The position numbers and the translations under genes were made by a program. A stretch of DNA of 36,471 bases, taken from a virus. Shown here one piece after another: positions 21,093 to 29,347 of this stretch. Within the stretch, counting starts at the first letter, position 1. Each line of letters opens with the position of its first letter. Where the stretch lies: IMG/VR virus record IMGVR_UViG_3300046376_000253, positions 1-36,471 of that record, one strand, 5' to 3'. The notes below the pieces were generated by a model. It was given only the letters and a program-made list of their open reading frames with translations, did not search any database and had not been told where the DNA came from.

Positions 21093-21234
21093 AACATTTA
21101 TTTGCCCAGGATGTGGGAAGGAATTCGAAAAAAGAGCTGTTAATCATATTCGTTGCTATCTTTGTGCTGCCAAACGCGATCGAGAACGAAATCTTACATA
21201 TAAAGAATCTAAGAAGGAAATTCAAAAGAAATGA
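21073..21234 (+). CDS. Small zinc-finger protein, paralogue of the gene at 4790
   Basis: A 53-residue gene runs from ATG 21073 to a TGA that overlaps the next ATG. FICPGCGKEFEKRAVNHIRC followed by YLC gives two CxxC pairs, then a basic tail (KRDRERNLTYKESKKEIQKK). It resembles the product at 4790-4975, including the NHxRC motif. Codon-level divergence is large, so the duplication is not recent. Confidence 0.7.
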   Translation: MKVPLDKTFICPGCGKEFEKRAVNHIRCYLCAAKRDRERNLTYKESKKEIQKK

Positions 21235-21530
21235 GTGTATTTGAAATTGAAAGTAATCATAGAGTTATTCCCTCAGACTGGCAACCAACAAAAATGTATT
21301 CAATAATGGTAGAGGGATGGAATGCTGGATCATTAAATGGAGATAATTCAGAATGGATTAGGGTTCTTCTTTTTGCTTCTAAAATATTCCATTCGTTTGT
21401 GGATTTATACAAAAATACACATGCATTCACAGATCCACAACTTAGTTACAGAGCTGATGGAACTATATTCATAAAATTTGGAACAATGGAAAATGAATTA
21501 TATGAAAGGATTAGTAAAAAATCTAAATGA
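21231..21530 (+). CDS. Small accessory protein, unknown
   Basis: The 99-residue product is ATGA-coupled to the zinc-finger gene and to the next gene. It has tryptophan-rich surface-like segments (IPSDWQPTKMYSIMVEGWNA) and a helix (VLLFASKIFHSFVDLYKNTH). The end TIFIKFGTMENELYERISKK is mixed. No family was recognised. Confidence 0.6.
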   Translation: MSVFEIESNHRVIPSDWQPTKMYSIMVEGWNAGSLNGDNSEWIRVLLFASKIFHSFVDLYKNTHAFTDPQLSYRADGTIFIKFGTMENELYERISKKSK

Positions 21531-21751
21531 AGTTTTGCGATAGCGAAGAAGAGTGGAAGATTCAGATAAAGGCAAAGATGCAGGCGCAAGGTTGGAGATT
21601 GGATGGGGAAAATGAGACTTTGATTTGCTTTTCAAGAGTTGATTCTGAAGGGGAGAAGTGGGGAAAGGATTATTTTATATCAAAGAGAACTTTTGTTCAT
21701 TATCCTTTTTGTTTAAATTTAAAATTAACTAAAGATGACATTGATGTTTGA
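21527..21751 (+). CDS. Small accessory protein, unknown
   Basis: The 74-residue product is ATGA-coupled upstream. It contains EEEWKIQIKAKMQAQGWRLD, then a beta-like half (ETLICFSRVDSEGEKWGKDY, FISKRTFVHYPFCLNLKL). No family was recognised. The promoter at 21748 overlaps its stop. Confidence 0.6.
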   Translation: MKFCDSEEEWKIQIKAKMQAQGWRLDGENETLICFSRVDSEGEKWGKDYFISKRTFVHYPFCLNLKLTKDDIDV

Positions 21752-21776
21752 CATAAATAAATCAATCCGTTAATAT
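21748..21776 (+). promoter_or_regulatory. Strong sigma-70-type promoter for a leaderless gene
   Basis: Consensus TTGACA (21748-21753), a 17-base spacer and TAATAT (21771-21776) are present. A start six to eight bases after the -10 falls at 21782-21784, at or next to the ATG of the following gene, which has no ribosome-binding site. This is the best promoter match I found in the window. Confidence 0.75.
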
Positions 21777-21783
21777 CTATTAT

Positions 21784-22011
21784 ATGGAAAAAAGAAATTG
21801 GTTTAAAGATAACGGAATTGGACTTGCAATAGTCACTCTATTAGTAGGTAATTTCTATTGGACCGATGCTAAGTTCAGTCATATAGATGAAAGATTTGTG
21901 AAGATGGATGAGAGATTTATTGCAATTGAAAAAGACGTAGCCATAATAAAAACAGTTCTTCTTATGAAGAATATCCTGCCAGTAGAACTGGCTAAAGAGG
22001 GTGAAAAATAA
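21784..22011 (+). CDS. Holin-like membrane protein with coiled-coil tail, leaderless
   Basis: In the 75-residue product a hydrophobic segment GIGLAIVTLLVGNFYW (about residues 11-26) is followed by repeats HIDERFVKMDERFIAIEKDV of heptad type and a short tail. This is the XhlA-like plan of a membrane anchor plus coiled coil. It has its own near-consensus promoter, with the predicted transcript start at the ATG, and is coupled by TAATG to a 27-residue membrane peptide. Separate strong transcription fits a timed function such as lysis or superinfection control, but this is inferred. Confidence 0.65.
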   Translation: MEKRNWFKDNGIGLAIVTLLVGNFYWTDAKFSHIDERFVKMDERFIAIEKDVAIIKTVLLMKNILPVELAKEGEK

Positions 22012-22094
22012 TGGAAGGATTTATCTCAGTTGTCGTCTTTGGTGGATTTATAGCTTTTTGGGGAATATTTTATTTCGGATTACTGGTTGATTAG
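22011..22094 (+). CDS. 27-residue membrane peptide
   Basis: The ATG at 22011 overlaps the previous stop (TAATG). The peptide MEGFISVVVFGGFIAFWGIF...VD is nearly all one membrane helix, with an acidic residue near each end. It could act with the upstream holin-like protein. Its last codons overlap the end of the convergent ejection-protein gene by four bases. Confidence 0.5.
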   Translation: MEGFISVVVFGGFIAFWGIFYFGLLVD

Positions 22095-23974
22095 CGCGAT
22101 TCTTCTTTCCTCTTTCCTTGCACACTAGGCCTATTTTCAAGAGCTTTCACAGTATCATTAGCATGCGATAATTGATTTGGGGTTTTTACCTTCTCAGCCT
22201 TGATTGGAATAGCTTGTGCTTTCTTGCTATTTTCTCTAACCTTTTCATTGAACTTCTTCATCGCTTGATCACGCTGTTCAGTTGAGGCCTTTACAATCTG
22301 ATCAACTTGTGCAATCTTAGTCTGAGCTGTCTTAAAGTCGCCTTTCTTTGCCGCTTGAATGCCTTCATCCCAAATGATTGATAGCTGAGGCTTGTCCAAA
22401 AGAGTCTGTAGTGCTCTCTTTGTATTTCCATAGGCAAACTTGGCAATAGCAATATGAGGTTCTACTAAATAAGTAGCTCCCATCTTTACAAAATCTGAAA
22501 AGCCAAGATCTTTCGCTCTCTTAAGAAGCCCATGAACTTTTTCTTTACTCATGAAGTCTTTCATCAGTCTTTCAAAGTGTGGCATATTCTCTTTGCCTAA
22601 TGCACGAGTGAATACCTCTCTTGACCTCTGAGTAAAGAACTTACGGCCTTTATCGAAATTGACTCCTTCTTTGAAAATGTCATCAATCACTTTATTCATG
22701 TATTGTGAGTCATATATCTCTGTCCACTTCTTATTGGTATCTTTGAAAAGATTCGAAAATTCAGTGTTGGGGTATTTCTCTTCAATGATTTCTGCTAGTG
22801 CTCGATTGTAATCCAAGAGTGAATCCTTCTTGGCATTGTTGAAGCCAACAGATTTACCAGATTCATAGATCTCTCCTAGAGATTTATTATTTTTCCTATA
22901 TTGATCTACGAGTTGACGAGCAGTCAGATTTTTAGAAGGTATTTCTTTTAGGTATCCTTTCATGAATTTATTGTAATCTTTTTCGGCTTCAGTAGGAGTG
23001 ATGCCTTTAGATTCTTTGGCCTGATATTTCTTTGCGATGCCTCTTTTGATTTCTTCGGATGAAAATGAACCTGATATTTCATCAGCAAGACTTTCAACTT
23101 CTCTAAAAGTATCGTCAACTTTCTGTTGGAATGAAGCATCTTTTTCTAAAGCATTGTACGTTTCCGATATAGGACTTTCCTGAATTAGTTTATCAGAGAT
23201 TTCTTTGAAGTCCTTCTCGATCTTTTTATTTATAATATCATGACGATTTGCAGAAACTTGAGTTTCACTAGTAAGTTTTTCATATCTTCTTTCTGGCAAT
23301 CCACCAGGTCCTCTTTGTTTTCCGATTGAAACGGAAGGAGATCCTTTAGGCAATTGTTTCAATGCCAGGAATGATCCAAGTTCAGCAACGGGCTCTGGGA
23401 GCCCAAGCTCTTGCCCTGTTTCTTTAATAGCGCCTAATCCAGCACCAATAGCAGTCTTAGGAAGAGCTGTATTTAAACCTCGGAATGTAGAGGGAGTGGG
23501 AGCTATTTTTCCGGCAGTAGAGGCGAATTTAAGACCTTTTTGGAGGCGAGTTTTAGGAGTGAGTGGAGCGCCTGTTCTTTCTTCAATAGCTTGTTCGATA
23601 TTACTTTGGGTTGGGAATGTTCCTTGAGCTGTTTGGACTGCTTCACGATATTTTTCTTCATCAAATGGGATTCCGGCTCTTTCAGAAACCATTTTGATAT
23701 GTTCAATTTCTTCAGGATCTAATGATTCTCCAGCAGCGATCATTGATATCAAATCTGCAGGATAAGTTACAGCTTGTGCGATACCTGACGGAATTTGATA
23801 AAGAGTTCGGAAAGCATTTGACAATGTACTTTCTTCCTGAGGAGCCGAGATATATTCTTCATACATATCAAAATCAAAGGCTTCAGGCTTTTTTGATACT
23901 TCTTTAACTGCTTTCTTCTCTTCTTTTGGAGAGGTTTGATCTGCATAGTCATATAATCCAAAATCAAAACTCAT
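22091..23974 (-). CDS. Large internal virion (ejection) protein
   Basis: The 627-residue product starts at ATG 23974, overlapping the upstream stop as ATGA. It is rich in lysine, glutamate and alanine and mostly helical. A glycine/alanine segment around residues 170-210 (KTAIGAGLGAIKETGQELGL) could insert in membranes. The C-terminal part is a long charged helical region (STEQRDQAMKKFNEKVREN). Being last in a series of three large, low-conservation genes after the tail genes, it matches the ejection proteins of P22- and T7-like phages that leave the capsid with the DNA. No lytic transglycosylase motif was seen. Confidence 0.65.
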   Translation of the reverse strand: MSFDFGLYDYADQTSPKEEKKAVKEVSKKPEAFDFDMYEEYISAPQEESTLSNAFRTLYQIPSGIAQAVTYPADLISMIAAGESLDPEEIEHIKMVSERAGIPFDEEKYREAVQTAQGTFPTQSNIEQAIEERTGAPLTPKTRLQKGLKFASTAGKIAPTPSTFRGLNTALPKTAIGAGLGAIKETGQELGLPEPVAELGSFLALKQLPKGSPSVSIGKQRGPGGLPERRYEKLTSETQVSANRHDIINKKIEKDFKEISDKLIQESPISETYNALEKDASFQQKVDDTFREVESLADEISGSFSSEEIKRGIAKKYQAKESKGITPTEAEKDYNKFMKGYLKEIPSKNLTARQLVDQYRKNNKSLGEIYESGKSVGFNNAKKDSLLDYNRALAEIIEEKYPNTEFSNLFKDTNKKWTEIYDSQYMNKVIDDIFKEGVNFDKGRKFFTQRSREVFTRALGKENMPHFERLMKDFMSKEKVHGLLKRAKDLGFSDFVKMGATYLVEPHIAIAKFAYGNTKRALQTLLDKPQLSIIWDEGIQAAKKGDFKTAQTKIAQVDQIVKASTEQRDQAMKKFNEKVRENSKKAQAIPIKAEKVKTPNQLSHANDTVKALENRPSVQGKRKEESR

Positions 23975-25173
23975 GGTGATGCCTTTTCTGGAGCAAGTAT
24001 AGCTCCACTTTCTAGCGCATTAGAGAGTTGATAAGCTGGTATTTCAATTTCATTGCCAGTTGAAGGATTAATAATTTTGATTGGTTTTGTCATCTGATCA
24101 AATCTTTCTTCGATTTTGTCCACATAACCTAGTGGACGCAGTCCGCCATTCTTTTCTTTAATATCTTTTGCTATTTGTTGTCTCAGAAGTGTAAGACCAC
24201 CATATTTTTTCATAATCTTGGTAATTGCTAAGTTGGCTTCGGGAGATTTACCTATCGAGGGCAGTTTGTCTTGAAGAAGTCGTAAATCTGCATCAGAGAG
24301 CCTAACCCCAAAGATTTGTTTCCATCCTTCCAGTAATTGAGGGATCGAGGCTAAGATTGTTGCTTGATCGTTATTGATCATAGCTTCTGCAAATTTATCG
24401 CCAAGAGGGCCAAGCCCTTTAAAAATATTGGCTACAGAAAAAGGAGAGACTTTACCAGATTTAATAGATTTTTCTACATCGGATATAGTGTCCAATTGCT
24501 TTTTTGCAATTTGGGTATTTTTAAGAAGTTCCTCATCATATTTCGCAGTCTCTTTATGAAACTCGATTTGTTCTTTCCGATTTTGTTTTTCTTGAGCAGA
24601 TTTTAAAATTTCTTCTTCTTCTCTTTTTTTTAGAGTGGCTTTAGCAGGTTCAGAAACTTCCCTATAGGGAGATCCTGTCATTTGAATGAGCTTGTCCTTT
24701 GAAGAATTATTTAAAAGATCCTCGAATGTTTTAGGCTGGGGTTGATTAGGTGATTGATTTGTATTTGGAGAGTTTCCGGTAGGTATTTGTCCTGATTGTG
24801 GTTCTCCTCCAATTCCATATTGGCTTAAAGCTTTTGCTTTTTCACGTGCTTTGACTTGAGCTGTTTGAACCACTGAAGGTGCTCCATAGGTATAGCCACC
24901 TTCTTCAGCAGCCTTCTTAGCCTGTTCTTCTTTCTTCCTATTTACCACATTCTCGTATGACTTTTGGATATACTGCAAGGCAAGCGGCTGTCTTTCTGGA
25001 GAGACATTCGAAAGAATTTGGCCGATGCTTTTCTGCAGCACAGCAGGATCACCACTATCTTGGGCTTGTGAGAGTATTCTTTCGATAGTACTTTGATCAC
25101 GAGTCTCTCGAAAAGATTTCGCGAAGTTATTTCCAACTTGTCTGCCTATTTCGAATGGATTTGGATTAGCCAA
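23971..25173 (-). CDS. Internal virion (ejection) protein
   Basis: The start is TTG 25173: AGGAGG (25184-25179 on the minus strand) lies five bases upstream and the codon overlaps the previous gene's end. The frame is open to 25230 but without such a site. The 400-residue product is helical and polar. It has ANPNPFEIGRQVGNNFAKSF at the N-terminus, a Gln/Asn/Pro-rich hinge (NTNQSPNQPQPKTFEDLLNN) and a charged helix (REEEEILKSAQEKQNRKEQIEF-type region) in the middle. It has no enzyme motif. It probably forms part of the DNA-delivery conduit with its neighbours. Confidence 0.65.
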   Translation of the reverse strand: MANPNPFEIGRQVGNNFAKSFRETRDQSTIERILSQAQDSGDPAVLQKSIGQILSNVSPERQPLALQYIQKSYENVVNRKKEEQAKKAAEEGGYTYGAPSVVQTAQVKAREKAKALSQYGIGGEPQSGQIPTGNSPNTNQSPNQPQPKTFEDLLNNSSKDKLIQMTGSPYREVSEPAKATLKKREEEEILKSAQEKQNRKEQIEFHKETAKYDEELLKNTQIAKKQLDTISDVEKSIKSGKVSPFSVANIFKGLGPLGDKFAEAMINNDQATILASIPQLLEGWKQIFGVRLSDADLRLLQDKLPSIGKSPEANLAITKIMKKYGGLTLLRQQIAKDIKEKNGGLRPLGYVDKIEERFDQMTKPIKIINPSTGNEIEIPAYQLSNALESGAILAPEKASP

Positions 25174-25786
25174 TGTAACCTCCTGCACCATATTGTGGTT
25201 CATAGCCTGGTCTTGTAGGCTGCTGGCCATATTGTGGCTTCATATATTGTTTTAGAATATCGTTTACCGAATCAGAAAATTTATCGCTTGCTATAAAGCC
25301 TCCAAGGCCAGACATTATATCCTGTCCAGCGCTCGGAGTATTTTGCGCACCGCTTCCGGAGTTAAGAATACCTCCTATCGTGTTCTGTTTACGATTCATT
25401 GCATCTTGCTGAGCTTGATACATAAATTTATTCAGTTCTGCATCTAGGTCCACTCCTGCTCGAGTTAATGTGTCATCAAGACCAGTTCCCCTTTGTTGTC
25501 CATATTGTATGTACTGTTGTTGAATTTGAGGTGCAATTTGATTGCGGAACTTAGCTTGAGCAGGCTCTACAAATGATTTATTGAATACATTTTCATCGAA
25601 GTTATAAAGATCTGAGAATGGACCATTACCTCCAAGCGATGCTATTAGCTGATCGACTAGCTTTCTCTTGGTCTTCTCCATCTTGGTTTCTTTTCTAGCA
25701 CTGCCTGCTCCAGATAGATAGCCGCTTGCGGCAGAGCCTGCAGCGCCAATTCCTGCTGCGACTAATGTTGCGGTTATTGGGTCCAT
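25166..25786 (-). CDS. Small internal virion / DNA transfer protein
   Basis: The 206-residue product starts at ATG 25786 behind AAGGAG. It begins with a hydrophobic glycine/alanine helix (ITATLVAAGIGAAGSAASGY), typical of P22 gp7-like and other ejection proteins, then a helical core (EPAQAKFRNQIAPQIQQQYI) and a Tyr/Gln/Gly/Pro-rich tail (MKPQYGQQPTRPGYEPQYGA). The first of the three ejection genes. The name is by architecture and order, not by a strict motif. Confidence 0.65.
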   Translation of the reverse strand: MDPITATLVAAGIGAAGSAASGYLSGAGSARKETKMEKTKRKLVDQLIASLGGNGPFSDLYNFDENVFNKSFVEPAQAKFRNQIAPQIQQQYIQYGQQRGTGLDDTLTRAGVDLDAELNKFMYQAQQDAMNRKQNTIGGILNSGSGAQNTPSAGQDIMSGLGGFIASDKFSDSVNDILKQYMKPQYGQQPTRPGYEPQYGAGGYIG

Positions 25787-25795
25787 ATGTACTCC

Positions 25796-26062
25796 TTAGC
25801 TCAATTGAGTCCAAACGACAGTCGTTGGATTTGTATGCTGGGTTAGCATCTCTACTTTTAAAGTGGTCGTATTGATATTTATTGATCCATTTGCCAAGAA
25901 AGTATCTGTTGTTTGACCATCAGTTGGTCTCTCAAATAGATCTGGCTTTGCATTTACTGCGACAGCCAAATCGGTATACATTCTTTGAAGAAGGACAAGG
26001 AGATCTTCGAGTGTTAGATTGTCTCTATCGCCAATATTGAATGTCTCGGGAATACTAGGCAC
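25796..26062 (-). CDS. Small tail-associated protein
   Basis: The 88-residue product starts at GTG 26062 with GGAGG about ten bases upstream, inside the end of the preceding gene. The N-terminal half is helical (LTLEDLLVLLQRMYTDLAVA); the C-terminal half is beta-like and ends TTVVWTQLS. Similar small genes follow the tail nozzle gene in podoviruses. The exact function is unknown. Confidence 0.6.
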   Translation of the reverse strand: MPSIPETFNIGDRDNLTLEDLLVLLQRMYTDLAVAVNAKPDLFERPTDGQTTDTFLANGSININTTTLKVEMLTQHTNPTTVVWTQLS

Positions 26063-27971
26063 TTGTGAACCCTCCAGGTGCGCAGTGAATGCGCATCGAC
26101 GTTAATTGCAATTGTACACCAGGGCTTTCTTGTTCTAAAAGGAAAGTTATGAAATTTGCTTCCTGATCGACCGTCATTGTGATCCATTCACAGCTTTGGT
26201 TGGTAGTCGTAGGAAGCAAAAGTATTTTGTCTTTAAAGGCAGTTTCTTGTTGATCGGCGTAGACGCTAACTCTAAGATTTCCACCATTGGTATTTATCAA
26301 GAATTCGACATGAGAGACAAAGCATCTTCGTCCTTGCGATCGATAAGGATTGAAGGGAATTGTTTCGGCTGAAAAGCTAATAACCTTCGATATACTTCCA
26401 CCAGTTGTATAGGCCGTAAATAAAGTGGAGTCTACATTGATTGTCACACTCGTAGGTGTGGCCGTTAAAACTATATAGGGCTCGAGCATTTCTTCGGTTT
26501 CAGGATTGTAATTATTGAGTTCAACCATTCCACCGACATTTTCGATAGTGACTTTATCGCCTGCCAATATTCCTGAGGCCGATATTGTCAACGTAGTTGT
26601 TGCACCCGCTACAATTGCTGATATATCGCTGAAATAGTCATCGTAATCTTGATTCAGCTCATAAATAAATCCTAGATCATCTCCAGCAAGAGTTTTTTGT
26701 ACAGCTTTCCCTAAACCTATTCTATCCCAGATCTCTTCAGTAGTGTCCCATTGAGCCCAGCTTTCATTTCCGGTCGTTTCATCGATCTCATCCCATGTTA
26801 GATTTAATCCAAGATCAGTTTGACCAAAAACACTGAATCTTTGGTCATATACTGACCAAGATTTCTCTTCATAGTTTCCGACCAAGACTCTATTTTGAGT
26901 TAGGCTATCAGAGACAGAATCTTTGTATGCCCATAAGAATTGATTGTTGATCCTATCAAAGCCACCATAGGTCAGATTGAAGTCGACTTGATCCATGTCA
27001 TCAAAGGTAAAAAGAGGAATCTTATTATCTGCTTTCAGATTCTGTCTTCCATCGCAGCTGAGAATCCCTGTCTTACCCATTGATTCTACTCTATCATTCC
27101 AAGAAACGGCGGAGAATTTAGCGTTGGTACCAAGTACTCCTGGAACTGCCCTTCCAAAGTATGGATTGAAAGCATCTCGAGTCTTTTCTAGCGTATAGGC
27201 CATTCTATTGAAGTTAAGGACTATAATTTGGCCCAGAATTGACGCTCCGGTGATTGTTTGATAAGTATCGGCTTGGAATAGGCCTGATCCAGGAACGTTG
27301 AATTTATCTCCATTTCCAGAAGCCGTACGAATGCCCGAATACAAGACACCTTGGTTATATTCTATTCCTGCTATGACAGGGACAATGAAGTTCAATCTTT
27401 CATTGAACCAAAGAACATAGCTTGCAGAAGTTAAAGCTCCTCCTGGTGGTGGCGCATAATTTGGATTATCTACAACACTTGTAAAGTCTCTTACATCGGT
27501 CCCATTATAGAAGAATATGGAAGATCCTGCGCCATTAGGAGTAATGCCCTCCCCAGTGAAAACAAAGCGTGGAGTATTAGTGGCTGTTGGATAGGAAGTC
27601 CCTGAAATGTATAGGTCTTTTGCGCTTATGTTAAAACCAGTGTACGCAGCCATACTTCCTGCAAATGGAATCGGATCGAAAATGCCCGTACTGGTGTTGA
27701 ACTTGTATAAGAAGTTTTGGTCAAAAACCAATAATTCTTTGGATGAATCGGGAAGAGTATGTTCGAATATTCCAAAAACTCTAGTTTGACCTGCAAGTCT
27801 CGGTGCAAAAAAGCCTACGCCTTTTCTAGATTGCAAAACTTGGCGATAGATGAATCCATTTACAATATTTTGAAATGAGTCGACAGGCTGAAGGTAATTA
27901 ACACCAGCTCTAGAAACTCCTGTTACATATCCTTGAGGATTTCCTACAGATGTAATCTCGTATACGTCCAT
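26055..27971 (-). CDS. Tail nozzle / packaged-DNA stabilisation protein with an FCCH-like insert
   Basis: The start is ATG 27971, overlapping the previous stop as TAATG; 638 residues. It is almost entirely beta-strands, with the opening pattern FQNIVNGFIYRQVLQSRKGV...RVFGIFEHTLPDSSKELLVF and tryptophan-rich blades (TWDEIDETTGNESWAQWDTT), suggesting a propeller-like tail tube of the P22 gp10 or T7 gp12 type. At about residues 457-525, an insert (ILAGDKVTIENVGGMVELNN...FTAYTTGG) looks like the FCCH-type barrel also present at 30499 and 30910. The exact subfamily is uncertain. Confidence 0.65.
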   Translation of the reverse strand: MDVYEITSVGNPQGYVTGVSRAGVNYLQPVDSFQNIVNGFIYRQVLQSRKGVGFFAPRLAGQTRVFGIFEHTLPDSSKELLVFDQNFLYKFNTSTGIFDPIPFAGSMAAYTGFNISAKDLYISGTSYPTATNTPRFVFTGEGITPNGAGSSIFFYNGTDVRDFTSVVDNPNYAPPPGGALTSASYVLWFNERLNFIVPVIAGIEYNQGVLYSGIRTASGNGDKFNVPGSGLFQADTYQTITGASILGQIIVLNFNRMAYTLEKTRDAFNPYFGRAVPGVLGTNAKFSAVSWNDRVESMGKTGILSCDGRQNLKADNKIPLFTFDDMDQVDFNLTYGGFDRINNQFLWAYKDSVSDSLTQNRVLVGNYEEKSWSVYDQRFSVFGQTDLGLNLTWDEIDETTGNESWAQWDTTEEIWDRIGLGKAVQKTLAGDDLGFIYELNQDYDDYFSDISAIVAGATTTLTISASGILAGDKVTIENVGGMVELNNYNPETEEMLEPYIVLTATPTSVTINVDSTLFTAYTTGGSISKVISFSAETIPFNPYRSQGRRCFVSHVEFLINTNGGNLRVSVYADQQETAFKDKILLLPTTTNQSCEWITMTVDQEANFITFLLEQESPGVQLQLTSMRIHCAPGGFTSA

Positions 27972-28624
27972 TAAAATGCCCAATACATCAATCTATAGCG
28001 CCATATTCCATTGAAAGAGCTGCTGGAATCGCCACGTCTAACGAAAATATTCAGATCAACGGCTCCATTATTTCTAAGTTCTAAGGCATACTCATCAAGT
28101 CCAGATGAATCAGAACGAACACGAGTTGACCAACCTTTTGTAATTGTTCCATTTGAGCTGACAACCCCGCTTGAGCTGATATTAGGAGTTGCATCTAAGA
28201 AGAAGAATATTTGTCCCCAGCAATTGGCTGGAATATCGGTTACTGTTACATAAGTGGCAGCTGAAGTGATATTGACGGTTCCAGTCTTGTAGGATGGAAT
28301 GAATTGATAAATACCAGCTGCATTTCTATGAAACCATTCAACGCGGCCATTGGTAGTTTTCGCATACAAAACTGAATCCATCCCTGTTCCTATGACAGGA
28401 TCAGCGGGATTTCCTCCAACAGTAAATGCCTGAGATTGTATGAAACGATGACGACCATCTTCATTAGATCCTACATTCCAGAAATGATCTCTTGTTGCAA
28501 CAGTATTGGTGCCTACAACACTATTTCCCATTGTCGTTTCAATGTAAGTTGTGTTCTGTTGCAAAATAGTACGATTAGCTTTTACTGAAACAGATCCAAG
28601 AGGTGCTGTCGAATTCCAAGGCAT
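27971..28624 (-). CDS. Virion structural protein, probably tail
   Basis: The 217-residue product is beta-rich throughout (MDSVLYAKTTNGRVEWFHRN, then AAGIYQFIPSY; ITSAATYVTVTDIPANCWGQ), ending IWRYRLMYWAF. It starts at ATG 28624 just after the previous stop. No enzyme motif is visible. It lies between small basic genes and the nozzle gene, so a tail or neck component is likely. Confidence 0.6.
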   Translation of the reverse strand: MPWNSTAPLGSVSVKANRTILQQNTTYIETTMGNSVVGTNTVATRDHFWNVGSNEDGRHRFIQSQAFTVGGNPADPVIGTGMDSVLYAKTTNGRVEWFHRNAAGIYQFIPSYKTGTVNITSAATYVTVTDIPANCWGQIFFFLDATPNISSSGVVSSNGTITKGWSTRVRSDSSGLDEYALELRNNGAVDLNIFVRRGDSSSSFNGIWRYRLMYWAF

Positions 28625-28625
28625 T

Positions 28626-28802
28626 TTATTTCCTCATTTTCTTCAATGTTTCGGCAAATCTTGCCCTTTGACCCAGCTTGCCAGGTTTTTTTGCAGCAGC
28701 TTCTAGCTTTTTCTCAGGAATCTTTTCACCTTTCTTAATCTTAAGGGATTTTCGTAAGGCTCCAGGTTTTTTTATAGCTTCTTGTATGAATTTCTTAGCC
28801 AT
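28626..28802 (-). CDS. Small very basic protein (58 residues)
   Basis: It begins at ATG 28802, overlapping the previous stop as TAATG. The sequence is lysine-rich with a repeat-like motif: AIKKPGALRKSLKIKKGEKI and then AAAKKPGKLGQRARFAETL. Small basic proteins of this kind occur in podovirus morphogenesis modules; DNA binding inside the head is possible. The function is unknown. Confidence 0.65.
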   Translation of the reverse strand: MAKKFIQEAIKKPGALRKSLKIKKGEKIPEKKLEAAAKKPGKLGQRARFAETLKKMRK

Positions 28803-29035
28803 TAATATGCCTTTTTCTGACCGTGAGTAATTTTAGCTTTTTTCTTCGCAGGTTTCACTTGAGGCTTTTTAGAATATCCTTCTTCTTTCTCAGCTTTTTT
28901 CAAGAGAACTTCCATGCCTGCAGTTTTCATGCTCTTATCTTCTTTCTTACGAGTCTTTTTATCGTATTCTTCATCAGCTGCAACATAATTACAGCCTCTA
29001 ACTTTTTTGCCTTTTGGGGCCATCTTCTTAACCAT
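28802..29035 (-). CDS. Small lysine-rich protein
   Basis: The 77-residue product starts at ATG 29035 after AAGGAAGAAGG. It is strongly basic (VKKMAPKGKKVRGCNYVAAD, KKPQVKPAKKKAKITHGQKK) and likely flexible, suggesting nucleic-acid or capsid-interior binding. No family was recognised. It is the third in a run of four tiny overlapping genes. Confidence 0.6.
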   Translation of the reverse strand: MVKKMAPKGKKVRGCNYVAADEEYDKKTRKKEDKSMKTAGMEVLLKKAEKEEGYSKKPQVKPAKKKAKITHGQKKAY

Positions 29036-29204
29036 TGCCTTCTTCCTTTTTTAGTAATTCTTGGACCAGAGCAAGAATTCCCTGGCCTATCATTTCTGCT
29101 TCATCTAAGTCAAATGCTGTAATATATTCCTGCTTATCAGTGAAAATTTCTTTGAAGTTAAACTGAATAGCTGTCTTATCTTCATTTGGAATCAATTCCA
29201 GCAT
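29028..29204 (-). CDS. Small acidic protein (58 residues)
   Basis: It starts at ATG 29204, which overlaps the upstream stop as TAATG, and runs eight bases into the next gene. The sequence is acidic and helical (FDLDEAEMIGQGILALVQEL). The contrast with its basic neighbours suggests complex formation, which is speculative. Confidence 0.6.
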   Translation of the reverse strand: MLELIPNEDKTAIQFNFKEIFTDKQEYITAFDLDEAEMIGQGILALVQELLKKEEGNG

Positions 29205-29347
29205 TATTTCTTTCCTTTCTTCTTTTTAGATTTGCCAGCTACGCTCATAGCTATTGCAATACTCTGTTTTTGAGGCTTTCCTGCTTCCATTTCAGTGCGA
29301 ATATTCTGACTAATCGTCTTCTTGCTTGAACCTTTTTTTAATGGCAT
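29204..29347 (-). CDS. Small basic phage protein (47 residues)
   Basis: It starts at ATG 29347 immediately downstream of the preceding gene's end. The sequence [20 protein letters not shown] followed by [19 protein letters not shown] belongs, as I recall it, to a widespread family of tiny phage proteins with a TISxNIxTExxAGKPQxQAxAIA pattern and a lysine tail. The function is unknown. Confidence 0.7.
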   Translation of the reverse strand: MPLKKGSSKKTISQNIRTEMEAGKPQKQSIAIAMSVAGKSKKKKGKK

